Positions 1-8,064 of a stretch of DNA of 35,887 bases are shown here, piece after piece. Position numbers and translations under genes: made by a program. The notes beneath the pieces are model-generated. The model searched no databases. It was given only the letters and a program-made list of their open reading frames with translations, and had not been told where the DNA came from. Position 1 is the first letter of the stretch, and every line of letters begins with the position of its first letter. The stretch comes from CAZEWZ01 sp964516765. Its GTDB lineage: Bacteria > Bacteroidota > Bacteroidia > Flavobacteriales > UBA7430. The DNA lies in the NCBI GenBank assembly GCA_964516765.1, contig CAZEWZ010000018.1:1-35887 (forward strand), in the 5' to 3' direction.

Positions 1-1
1 T

Positions 2-70
2 AAACTTAAAGTAAACAGCTTGAAGAATAATGAATTTAGGATATCTGTGGTGCTTGAACATAGGAAGTAA
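2..70 (+). CDS. Possible 3' end of an unknown gene, cut by the left edge
   Basis: Frame 2 is open from the first base to a TAA at 68-70 and would give a 22-residue basic C-terminal tail (ending LEHRK). I do not recognise it and it does not match the part of a serine recombinase expected upstream of the remnant that follows. It may be a real gene end or chance. The rest of bases 71-110 shows nothing I can name. Confidence 0.15.
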   Translation, partial: KLKVNSLKNNEFRISVVLEHRK

Positions 71-110
71 TTTTAACTCAAAACTAAATAATCTATATTT
101 GGTATATTAA

Positions 111-524
111 TGCGACAGAACCGAAATAGACAATACAATTTACAAAAAGTTCATCTCTAAATTCAATATAGAAAAAGTGGATTTAGAGTCAAATTTATTG
201 AATTCCACAATTTCGAGTTCGAACCTTCAAAAGGCCATTAATTCAGCACTTGACATGTCAACTAATCTGACTGATAGATGGACTTGTGGGGATTTAAGTC
301 AGAAAAAGAAAATTCAAAATTTGGTGTTTCCATCCGGATTGAGTTACGACAAGTCAAATGGAAAAGTTCGAACCACGATAGTAAATTCTATTTTCTCCTG
401 TATCCCAGATATATCAAGGGAACTGAGAGAAACAAAAAACGGAAAATCGGTTAAAAATAACCAATTTTCCGCTTGGGTGACCCCGGAGGGATTCGAACCC
501 CCAACCGTCAGAGCCGAAATCTGA
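111..524 (+). pseudogene. Serine recombinase, C-terminal remnant
   Basis: The frame is open from 111, just after a TAA at 108-110, with only a GTG (177) as a possible start. It reads like the extreme C-terminus of large zinc-ribbon serine recombinases of Bacteroidota: EIDNTIYKKF, then an SSSNLQKAI segment, W-T-C-G-D-L, K-K-K-I-Q-N-L-V-F-P-S-G and V-R-T-T-I-V-N-S-I-F. The catalytic serine domain, the recombinase domain and the zinc ribbon (several hundred residues) are all missing, and no upstream frame supplies them. Beyond about residue 87 from the GTG the frame simply reads through the tRNA terminator hairpin and into the tRNA gene, so that tail is not protein sequence. I infer a decayed integrase or mobile-element remnant left beside a tRNA. 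The gene cannot be functional. Confidence 0.6.
434..472 (-). terminator. Rho-independent terminator of the tRNA-Arg gene
   Basis: On the minus strand, just after the tRNA 3' end, there is a long near-perfect hairpin: CGGAAAATTGGTTA pairs with TAACCGATTTTCCG across a short T-rich loop, with one G-T pair. It is followed by TTTTTT (434-439). Stem plus T-run is the classical intrinsic terminator layout. On the plus strand the same hairpin lies inside the read-through tail of the recombinase remnant. Confidence 0.75.
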
Positions 525-551
525 TATTCTATCCAGTTGAACTACGGGGCC
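478..551 (-). tRNA. tRNA-Arg, anticodon TCG
   Basis: The minus strand folds into a full cloverleaf. Acceptor arm GGCCCCG (545-551) pairs with CGGGGTC (479-485). The D arm is GTTC/GAAT, and the anticodon stem TCAGA/TCTGA carries loop TTTCGGC, so the anticodon is TCG at 515-517, reading CGA. The T arm has the GTTCGAATC loop and the discriminator base is A (478). The 3' CCA is not encoded; the next bases are CCC. The gene stands alone, diverges from porZ and is followed by its own terminator. A weak TATATTTA (minus, 559-566) could be its -7 element. Its 3' half is the type of target used by integrases, and a recombinase remnant lies on that side. Confidence 0.93.
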
Positions 552-612
552 AAGGGTGTAAATATATTATTTTTACAGTCCACACGTTCCATATTATATC
601 TAAATTTATAGA

Positions 613-2874
613 ATGAAAGTAATTGCACTTTTCACAGTCTTCTTATTTGTATCGGTTACTGAAGCTCAAAGTCTTAAAGTTGGTGATTGGAGAGACCACT
701 TGTCTTACAACAAAGCGTTTGATGTTTGCCAAGTAAAGGATGTTATTTATGTGTCCACCGACCGGGCTCTCTTTTCTTACAACACAATAGACAATAGCGT
801 TTCTAGGCTTAACACCATTAATTCTCTTTCAGATGCTGGAGTTTCTGCCATCCAAACAGATGGAGATTTGTTGATGGTTGGGTATGAGAACGGGAACATA
901 GATATAATTCGTGGAACAAAAACACACAATATTTCTGATATAATGAGGGCTTCGTTGATTGGGAACAAAAAAATTAATGCTATTGACTTTTATGGCGGAG
1001 TCGCCTACCTCTCATGCGGCTTTGGCATCGTGTTGGTTAATACAGAAAAAGAGGAAATTATAGATACATATTACATTGGTACAAACGGCGGTCAAGTGAA
1101 TGTTTTAGCTACCGCAACAGCCCATAATAGTATTTATGCTGCTACACAGACAGGTCTATACAGAGCAAACGTTGACGGGACAAGTTTGGGCAATTATCAA
1201 TCTTGGGAAGCGCTAGAACTTCCCTCCGCTGATCAAATTCATTTACTGACCTCTTTTAATAATCAGATTTATTTAAGTACAACCGGGCCTTCATTTAATT
1301 CTGATGTGTTGTATTTGTACGACGGAATCTCTTGGCAAGAGTTTTATAGCGGCGTTTCCTTTGTTGATTTAAAAGTAGATCAAGAGAAGCTTATAGCCTC
1401 TTTCCGATACGGAATTAAGGTTTTCGACGCAGAAGGAAGTCTAGAGGATCAATTAGGAGTTGGAGGGTTTGATTTTGATAGAGTTGATTTTAACTCAGCA
1501 ATCATAGGCACATCAAACGAGTATTGGATTGCTGATATGTACAATGGGTTGATTCACTACAAAAACGGGTTTGTGGAGTCTATTTACCCTTCAGGACCAG
1601 CAAATTCAGATGCTGTTCATTTAAGAAATATAGGTGAAGAAATGTGGGTATCCCACGGCGCCAAAAACGCAAACTGGGACCCAACCTGGAATAGACAAGA
1701 AATCTCTAGACACTCCTTAGATTCTTGGCAGAAGACAGCGTTTTTAGAAGACTTAGAACTTAGTGATGTAGTGGCAGTCAATCAACAGGGAAATGACACT
1801 TACGCCGCTACATGGCAGCATGGCCTTATAAAAATGAAGGACTTTAGTTTAGAAACTATTTATAATGAAACTAATAGCTCGCTGCAGAAGAGGGCCGTTA
1901 ATAACGATTGGGTAAATATTGGCGATGTGCAATTTGATAGTGAAGGGAACTTATGGTGTACCAATTCTCAGACCTACGAACCCATTTCTGTTAAGTTTAC
2001 AAATGAAGAATGGCACTCATTTTCTTTGGGAAATAACATCATCGAGAGTCAACATGTGGGTAAACTACTCATAGATCGTAGTGATCAGAAATGGGTTCAA
2101 CTGAGAACTCTTGGATTAGCAGTTTTCGATGAGAAACGTTCAGGAGTAAACTCCGTTAACATAAGGTCAGGTGAGGGGTCTGGAAGTCTAAATTCAAACA
2201 GAGTCTTTTCTTTTGCTGAAGATATGGATGGTGAAATTTGGATTGGAACAGACGATGGGGTTTGTGTTTTTTATAACCCAGAGAATATCTTTGACGGAGA
2301 AGAAGCGTCTAAAATTACCGTCACCTATGACGGGTTTAATTCTTATTTGTTGGATGGGCAACAGGTTAATGACATTGAGGTTGACGGAGCAAACAGAAAG
2401 TGGTTTGCATTAAATAATAACGGCATAATCGTTACATCTGAAAACGGAACAGAACAGTTGTACCATTTCACTAAAGAAAACAGCCCTATTTTTTCTAATA
2501 AAGTACTAGATGTTGAGATTAACGATGTGACAGGAGAAGTTTTTTTTGCCACCGACAAAGGATTAATTTCTTACCGCTCAGGAGCTACGAAAGGAGTAAA
2601 TGTGTTTTCCGATGTTCGCGTATTTCCCAACCCTGTTCACCCAGGTTATGATGGATTTATTACTATAGCAGGATTAATTGCAGATGCGAGTGTGAAAATC
2701 ACAGATATCACTGGAAATTTAATTTATCAAACAGAATCCTTAGGAGGTCAAGCTATATGGGACGGGAAATCAATGTCTGGAGATAAGGCGCATACGGGGG
2801 TATATTTAGTTTTTTGTTCCGACCAAGAGGGAAACAATACACATGTTACAAAACTTTTATTTATTCGCCGCTGA
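613..2874 (+). CDS. porZ: T9SS accessory protein PorZ (beta-propeller, Por secretion tail)
   Basis: The 753-residue protein has a signal peptide (cleavage near residue 18-19, TEA-QS). It begins its mature part with the PorZ-like stretch around W26-R-D-H-L-S-Y, followed by repeated propeller blades with motifs such as LFSYN, NGNIDII, IWIGTDDGV and KWFALNNNG. The last ~85 residues (from VFPNPVHP, through ITDITGNLIYQ, to KLLFIRR) form a T9SS C-terminal sorting domain, so the protein is itself a T9SS cargo. In Porphyromonas, PorZ sits on the cell surface with PorU/PorV/PorQ and supplies anionic LPS for attachment of cargo; a similar role is inferred here. Its stop overlaps the recO start by one base (TGATG). 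porZ followed by recO is, as I recall, a common order in Flavobacteriia. Confidence 0.85.
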   Translation: MKVIALFTVFLFVSVTEAQSLKVGDWRDHLSYNKAFDVCQVKDVIYVSTDRALFSYNTIDNSVSRLNTINSLSDAGVSAIQTDGDLLMVGYENGNIDIIRGTKTHNISDIMRASLIGNKKINAIDFYGGVAYLSCGFGIVLVNTEKEEIIDTYYIGTNGGQVNVLATATAHNSIYAATQTGLYRANVDGTSLGNYQSWEALELPSADQIHLLTSFNNQIYLSTTGPSFNSDVLYLYDGISWQEFYSGVSFVDLKVDQEKLIASFRYGIKVFDAEGSLEDQLGVGGFDFDRVDFNSAIIGTSNEYWIADMYNGLIHYKNGFVESIYPSGPANSDAVHLRNIGEEMWVSHGAKNANWDPTWNRQEISRHSLDSWQKTAFLEDLELSDVVAVNQQGNDTYAATWQHGLIKMKDFSLETIYNETNSSLQKRAVNNDWVNIGDVQFDSEGNLWCTNSQTYEPISVKFTNEEWHSFSLGNNIIESQHVGKLLIDRSDQKWVQLRTLGLAVFDEKRSGVNSVNIRSGEGSGSLNSNRVFSFAEDMDGEIWIGTDDGVCVFYNPENIFDGEEASKITVTYDGFNSYLLDGQQVNDIEVDGANRKWFALNNNGIIVTSENGTEQLYHFTKENSPIFSNKVLDVEINDVTGEVFFATDKGLISYRSGATKGVNVFSDVRVFPNPVHPGYDGFITIAGLIADASVKITDITGNLIYQTESLGGQAIWDGKSMSGDKAHTGVYLVFCSDQEGNNTHVTKLLFIRR

Positions 2875-3602
2875 TGCAGCAATCTAAAGCTATTGTATTA
2901 CACCAGTTAAAATATTCGGAAACCAGTCTGATTGTCAAAATGTTCACCCAGGAAGACGGGCTTTTATCTTTTATTGTAAAAGGAGTTCGAGGTAAAAAAG
3001 GAAAACTTCGCACGGCTCAATTTCAAGCACTTAACCTTTTGGAAATCAGTTATAATAGAGCCAAAAAATCTAACTTAAGATACCTCACAGATTTGCGCAT
3101 AGCAGAACCCTTTACCTCTCTTTTATTTAATCCTGTAAAGCGATCGATTGCAATGTTTATTACGGAGCTAATTCAAAGCTGCATCAAAGAAGAAGAGACC
3201 AATAGCGATCTGTTTAATTTTTTATACGGCTCGATTCAGTGGCTTGATCTTTGTAAAATAAATAGCAGTCATTTTCACCTATATTTTATGATGAAACTCA
3301 CTAAGCATTTGGGTTTTTCACCGATGTTAGAAGGATTTAGGCCAGAAGGTTTTTTTGATTTAGAGCAAGGGGTTTACATGCATTACGCCCCAGTCCACCC
3401 GTATTTTATTTCCGGGAAACTTCTTTTAGCATGGAAGGAGATGGCTTTTTCTAACCTGGAAGACATGTCTGTTATTCATCTACCGCAGGCGATAAAAAAA
3501 GGCCTTCTCGATGCATTGATGACTTACTATCAACTGCACATGATTCATTTTAAAGAATTAAATTCGCATCATGTTTTGCAAACCATATTTGAGAATGAAT
3601 AG
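2874..3602 (+). CDS. recO: DNA repair protein RecO
   Basis: RecO works with RecR to displace SSB and load RecA at gaps during recombinational repair. The 242-residue length is typical. The N-terminus (KAIVLHQLKYSETSLIVKMF, then D-G-L-L-S-F-I-V-K-G-V-R) is the RecO OB fold, followed by the helical domain with LTKHLGFSPML. I chose ATG 2874, which overlaps the porZ stop as TGATG; a longer frame from 2814 would add 20 residues read from inside porZ. I see no zinc-binding cysteine cluster, as is usual in RecO of this phylum. The 3' end overlaps the next gene by 8 bases, so the four plus-strand genes are probably co-transcribed and translationally coupled. Confidence 0.9.
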   Translation: MQQSKAIVLHQLKYSETSLIVKMFTQEDGLLSFIVKGVRGKKGKLRTAQFQALNLLEISYNRAKKSNLRYLTDLRIAEPFTSLLFNPVKRSIAMFITELIQSCIKEEETNSDLFNFLYGSIQWLDLCKINSSHFHLYFMMKLTKHLGFSPMLEGFRPEGFFDLEQGVYMHYAPVHPYFISGKLLLAWKEMAFSNLEDMSVIHLPQAIKKGLLDALMTYYQLHMIHFKELNSHHVLQTIFENE

Positions 3603-6054
3603 CTTAACTAGCTGTATATTCCTCTTTTTTTCGTTGTCCCAAATTATTTGGGCCCAAGATTTATCTCAGCAATCAAGGTGGATAGATGAACTAGGCAATC
3701 CCATTCGGGATGTCTTCTTAATCAATAGGCAGGGAACCCTTCACGCCTTTACAGACAAAGAAGGATTTGTTGACCTATCTTCCTTTGAACCCCTCGATTT
3801 AATAGTTGCTTCTCATACGGGGTTTGTGACTGCTCTTTTCACAAAAAAGCAACTGCTAGAACATATAGGGGCCGTTGTTCTTAGGTTTGACTCAGAGTCT
3901 ATTGGAGAGGTTATTCTCATGACACGAATAGACGACGAAAATTTAAAAACTACAGCCAATCGAAGGCTTGTGATACACAGAAAAGAGATAGAGCGCCTCA
4001 ACACACAGACAACAGCAGAATTACTCGAGAAAAGAGCAGGAATCAATGTGCAAAAAAGTCAGATGGGAGGTGGAAGTCCAGTTATTAGAGGTTTTGAAGC
4101 CAATAGAGTTTTGCTAATGGTTGACGGAGTGCGGCTCAATAACGCTATTTATAGAGGGGGCCATTTGCAAAGTATTATATCAATAGACAACGCGACTTTA
4201 GATAAGGTGGATATTGTTTTTGGACCGAGTAGTTCAGACTATGGCAGCGATGCACTAGGGGGCGTTATACACATGCAAACTATTCGACCAAAATTTAGCG
4301 AGGAGAATCAATTCTCACATAATTATTATAGTCGTTATGCCACAGCCAATAAAGGAATCAGTAGGCATTATGATATGACTTTTACTGGCAAGAACTTTGC
4401 TCTTTTTACTTCATGGTCGCAGAATAATTTTGGAGACCTAAGAATGGGGGCCAACCGATCACACGGTTTCGAAGATTGGGGAAAAGTATTTCATTTCATG
4501 GACAACGGTAACCAGCTCGAGAATGAAAATGTCAACATACAGAGAAACACAGGCTACCAGCAAACTGATATAATGCAAAAAGTCATCTTTGAACTTGACC
4601 CCAACTGGATTCTGACGGGAAATTTTCAACTTTCAAATAGTAGTGATATTCCCAGGTTTGACCGTCTAAATGATTACAAAGATATTTCATATGATCCTCT
4701 TTCCGAGGAAACAGTTTATGAATCATTAAAGTATCGTAATTGGTATTATGGCCCTCAAAAAAGAACACTTTCCTCTTTTCAGCTAGATCATTCCTTAGAA
4801 AGAGCCTTGATGGACTCTGCCCAAATTATTTTTGCTTACCAAGATGTTTATGAATCTAGGCACATCGAAATGGTTGATGATTACGACGGCGAACAATTTG
4901 ACCAGTATGAAAATGTAGACATTTACAGCATCAATCTGAACCTGAGAAAGAAGAAAGTTCATTACGGTCTAGAATATTTTCACAACAATGTAGTTTCAAC
5001 TGCCCAATTCAACAAAGCAGGTAGATCAGGGCCAAGCGTTAAAACTAGGTATCCAAATGGAGGCTCCTCGATGAGTTCCATTGCCGCATATCTGTCCTAT
5101 CGAAAAAAGCTTAATGAGCGTATTATGTTCGTCACAGGACTTCGTCAAACGTCTAATCAGCTAAAAGCTAGGTTTTATAGCATACCTGAGGAGTGGGAAC
5201 TCCCTTTTGATAAAATATCTTATGAGTACAAAGCACTAACTGGAAATCTAAGTCTAGCCTTTCATCCGAATGATTCTTGGAAGATTGCCGGAATTATTTC
5301 CACCGGATTCCACGCGCCGAACATTGACGATACAGGGAAGTTGTTTTATAAAAGTGGTGTTTTGACAATTCCGAATTTTAACTTGCAGCCCGAACACACA
5401 AAAACAGCTGAGTTAAATATTACAAAAAACATCGACAATGCAATACTTTTTAACACTAACATATATTACACCTTGGTTGATGATGTGATAATGAAAGTCA
5501 ATACAGACCAAAATTGGGTGCTAAATCCCGATCAACAATTCTCAGACATCAGAACTAACGAAAATGTAGGAAATGCAGAAATTTATGGAGCCACCTTTAG
5601 TTTGTCTGCTAGGTTGGCTAGTAACTTTACTATTGAATCAGATTATACGCTCATCAAAGGAAGAAACATTGACACAAATCTACCTTTCACCCACATTCCA
5701 CCTAGCTTCGGAAAGACTGCATTTTACGCAGACTTTGAAGGTTGGCGAGCCTCTTTTTTTATACTCTACAATGGGAAAAAAGCCATAGATGAATACGATA
5801 TCGTATCCGGAACAGACAACGAATCAGAGTCTCCCATAGAATGGATTATGACCGATGAGGGGAACTATATTGCAGACTATCAAGGAACGCCTGCATGGTA
5901 CACACTAAATATGAGCGCGATGTACCGAATTTCAGAATCCTTCAAAATACAATTAGCTTTAGAAAACATTCTAGACAAGCATTATAAAACATTCGCATCT
6001 GGGCTTTCTGCACCCGGCAGAAACTTTATCTTAACCTTAAGAGCAAATTTTTAA
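3595..6054 (+). CDS. TonB-dependent outer-membrane receptor, heme/cobalamin type
   Basis: This 819-residue outer-membrane receptor imports a substrate using TonB energy. ATG 3595 gives a proper signal peptide (SCIFLFFSLSQIIWA, cleaved near residue 21-23); a start at 3571 would put eight residues in front of it. A small carboxypeptidase-regulatory-like domain (about 27-100) precedes the plug (about 110-225), with GGGSPVIRGFEANRVLLMVDG and FGPSSSDYGSDALGG. The beta-barrel then runs to a C-terminal aromatic residue (LTLRANF). The plug wording resembles the hemoglobin/heme and HmuR-like receptors, but the substrate cannot be fixed from sequence alone. There is no adjacent SusD, so it is not a polysaccharide SusC. 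It overlaps recO by 8 bases and the next gene by 1 base. Confidence 0.85.
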   Translation: MNSLTSCIFLFFSLSQIIWAQDLSQQSRWIDELGNPIRDVFLINRQGTLHAFTDKEGFVDLSSFEPLDLIVASHTGFVTALFTKKQLLEHIGAVVLRFDSESIGEVILMTRIDDENLKTTANRRLVIHRKEIERLNTQTTAELLEKRAGINVQKSQMGGGSPVIRGFEANRVLLMVDGVRLNNAIYRGGHLQSIISIDNATLDKVDIVFGPSSSDYGSDALGGVIHMQTIRPKFSEENQFSHNYYSRYATANKGISRHYDMTFTGKNFALFTSWSQNNFGDLRMGANRSHGFEDWGKVFHFMDNGNQLENENVNIQRNTGYQQTDIMQKVIFELDPNWILTGNFQLSNSSDIPRFDRLNDYKDISYDPLSEETVYESLKYRNWYYGPQKRTLSSFQLDHSLERALMDSAQIIFAYQDVYESRHIEMVDDYDGEQFDQYENVDIYSINLNLRKKKVHYGLEYFHNNVVSTAQFNKAGRSGPSVKTRYPNGGSSMSSIAAYLSYRKKLNERIMFVTGLRQTSNQLKARFYSIPEEWELPFDKISYEYKALTGNLSLAFHPNDSWKIAGIISTGFHAPNIDDTGKLFYKSGVLTIPNFNLQPEHTKTAELNITKNIDNAILFNTNIYYTLVDDVIMKVNTDQNWVLNPDQQFSDIRTNENVGNAEIYGATFSLSARLASNFTIESDYTLIKGRNIDTNLPFTHIPPSFGKTAFYADFEGWRASFFILYNGKKAIDEYDIVSGTDNESESPIEWIMTDEGNYIADYQGTPAWYTLNMSAMYRISESFKIQLALENILDKHYKTFASGLSAPGRNFILTLRANF

Positions 6055-7076
6055 TGAATTCATATCAAGCCCTTAAAGAATTAGTAGAAATAGACTCACC
6101 TTCTGGTTTCAGTAAAAATGCGGAAGAATATTGTTTTAATTTACTGAAAAAAATAGGCTGGTTTCCCACAAAAACTAATAAGAATGCGGTTAAATGCACT
6201 TTTGGTTCACAACCGAAGCTAGCCATTGCAGCACATTTAGACACATTGGGAGCAATAGTGTCAGGTTTAAACTCCAACGGAACAATCTCCGCATCAATGA
6301 TTGGGAGCGTTTCACTAAACCAGGCTGAGGGGGAGTACATTACTTTGTACACAATGACCGGAAAGGTTTACACTGGAACATACCTGCTAAACAATCCTGC
6401 CAAACACGCTAATAAGGATTTGGGAACAATTAAGAGAACAATAGAAAATATGCATGTCCGACTTGATGAAGAAGTTTCTACCGCAGAAGACCTCAAAAAA
6501 TTGGAGATTCAGATAGGAGACATTATTTGTCTAGATACCCGATACCAAGAAGTGCCTAGCGGATTTATTAAGTCTCGATTTATGGATAATAAAGCGGGCT
6601 GCTTTGTCTTGTTTGAAATTGCTCGACGTCTGAAAGAAAAGAAAAAAAGTTTTCCGGTAGAAATATTCTTTTCAAACTATGAGGAGGTAGGTCACGGAGG
6701 AACTTGTGGCTATTCTACTTCAATCGAAGAGCTTCTGGTCATCGACATGGGAGTCATCGGTGATGCCTGCGAAGGAAAAGAGACAAGCTGCTCCATCTGC
6801 GCAAAAGACTCGACAGGGCCTTACGATTATCAGATGAGAAAAGACCTTAGTCAATTAGCAATACAGCATAAAATCCCTCACCAAATAGACGTATACCCCT
6901 ATTATGGATCGGATGGTAGCGCGGCATTAAGGGCAGGAAATGACTTTAGAGTAGCCCTTATCGGCCCCGGTGTATCAGCATCTCACGGGCTAGAGAGAAC
7001 ACACAAAAGAGGCGTAGAGGCTACTATAAATCTTTGTATGGCTTATATTGAGTTCTTTACTGAAGCTCAAGGGTAG
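6054..7076 (+). CDS. M42-family metallopeptidase (aminopeptidase)
   Basis: This is a 340-residue cytosolic di-metal peptidase. The expected ligands and catalytic residues are visible: A-A-H61-L-D63-T, M-D178-N-K-A-G, the E210-E211-V-G-H pair, D231-M-G, and H311 in the C-terminal S-H-G-L-E-R-T-H segment. Wording such as F-I-K-S-R-F-M-D, K-D-S-T-G-P-Y-D-Y and V-Y-P-Y-Y-G-S-D is close to the M42 subgroup seen with NAGGN osmolyte genes in Proteobacteria. None of those partners is here, so I call only the family. The start overlaps the receptor stop by one base (TAATG). The 3' end overlaps the convergent DUF4837 gene by 20 bp with no terminator between them. Confidence 0.85.
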   Translation: MNSYQALKELVEIDSPSGFSKNAEEYCFNLLKKIGWFPTKTNKNAVKCTFGSQPKLAIAAHLDTLGAIVSGLNSNGTISASMIGSVSLNQAEGEYITLYTMTGKVYTGTYLLNNPAKHANKDLGTIKRTIENMHVRLDEEVSTAEDLKKLEIQIGDIICLDTRYQEVPSGFIKSRFMDNKAGCFVLFEIARRLKEKKKSFPVEIFFSNYEEVGHGGTCGYSTSIEELLVIDMGVIGDACEGKETSCSICAKDSTGPYDYQMRKDLSQLAIQHKIPHQIDVYPYYGSDGSAALRAGNDFRVALIGPGVSASHGLERTHKRGVEATINLCMAYIEFFTEAQG

Positions 7077-8061
7077 AGAGTACCGCTTCTAGTTCTAATA
7101 TGTGTTGGCGCTTTTTTTGGTTTGGAGAATAGAGGAAACCTTCCGCATAAACAAGCGAATTTGTTTTTTGATCCAAAACAGTGTGAGAAACAAACCCCCC
7201 CCCTAAAAAATCATTTTCTATTGTCCAAAGGCCTTTCATTCCCAAGGAATAAGGGGTTTCCTTGAGCAAATATAAGTCGGGATCGTAGAGCATCTCTGTC
7301 GCCATGTATGAGCCAGGCCTTCCACCCTTGATGAATTTTTTTCCGATGGAATCCCTCAATGCGATTAGATTAGGTTTAGTCATTTGATTTTCGTTTTTGT
7401 ATGGTTCGCTGTAGACCCAGATATTGGCAATTACATTTAATTTAGAAAGGTCTCTGCGTAGCCACAAAAAGTCTTTTTCAGCGATAACCACTTCAAAGCC
7501 TTTAGGAATTAAAAAAGAGAAGTTATAGCCCTTTAGTATTTCCTCTTCCAAGCTTCTATCTCTATCTTTTTGAAGAGCGTGAATTCTTCTATTTTGATTC
7601 TTTTCAAGAAACATATTTCTGACCTCCCCCCCTTGATGAATGAGTAGCTCTTCTAGTTGTTTTTCGGAATTGTAGTATATTCGAATAAAAAGTTGGTTTT
7701 TTGACAAGCCAGAATGATTTATGTTCACATAAGTACTGTCCGAAGAAATTAGTTGTAAAATGTTTTTGTGCGATTTAAAAATTGAAGAAAATTGAGATGA
7801 GTTTATGTCGATGAGATTAAAAATAGATTCTTTTTGGGGGAGCCCTTGCAAGGGGGCTTGAAAGTACTTTCGCGTAATGCTTCCCACATTAGAAGCCCAA
7901 AGACGGTCGGGTAAAACCAAAACTAATTCGGTTAAATTTCCTGTGCTAGGGGGTAAAAAGGCATTTAATTCTATTGTTTCTCGGACTCCCGAGGGATTAG
8001 TTTTGCAAGCATTGAAACTAAAAGTTAGAATTAAGAAGAGCGGAATTAGAATGTTTTTCAT
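7057..8061 (-). CDS. DUF4837-family lipoprotein
   Basis: This 334-residue protein has a lipoprotein signal peptide (LILTFSFNA-C19), so it should be anchored in an outer or inner membrane leaflet facing the periplasm. The rest fits DUF4837, a Bacteroidota-restricted family of unknown function (LVLVLPDRLW near residue 50; IPKGFEVVIAEKDFLWLRRD around 190-210). It is the last gene of the tatA-gatA-transglycosylase run, 3 bases after the previous stop. On the coding strand there is a run of nine G at 7195-7203 and one of seven G at 7626-7632, unusual in AT-rich sequence. The function is unknown; its position hints at cell-envelope work. Confidence 0.8.
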   Translation of the reverse strand: MKNILIPLFLILTFSFNACKTNPSGVRETIELNAFLPPSTGNLTELVLVLPDRLWASNVGSITRKYFQAPLQGLPQKESIFNLIDINSSQFSSIFKSHKNILQLISSDSTYVNINHSGLSKNQLFIRIYYNSEKQLEELLIHQGGEVRNMFLEKNQNRRIHALQKDRDRSLEEEILKGYNFSFLIPKGFEVVIAEKDFLWLRRDLSKLNVIANIWVYSEPYKNENQMTKPNLIALRDSIGKKFIKGGRPGSYMATEMLYDPDLYLLKETPYSLGMKGLWTIENDFLGGGFVSHTVLDQKTNSLVYAEGFLYSPNQKKRQHILELEAVLSTLELQ

Positions 8062-8064
8062 GTC

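Noticed and set aside
450..524. Protein tail W-V-T-P-E-G-F-E-P-P-T at the end of the first reading frame
   Set aside because: This is the well-known artefact of translating the antisense of a tRNA 3' half; the DNA is the terminator and tRNA-Arg gene.
2814..2873. Longer RecO start 20 codons upstream
   Set aside because: The extra residues are out-of-frame porZ sequence and the family begins at the ATG at 2874.
613..2874. Two-component regulator propeller protein (sensor) for the porZ product
   Set aside because: The blades resemble that repeat type, but there is no kinase or DNA-binding part and the protein ends in a T9SS sorting domain; PorZ fits better.
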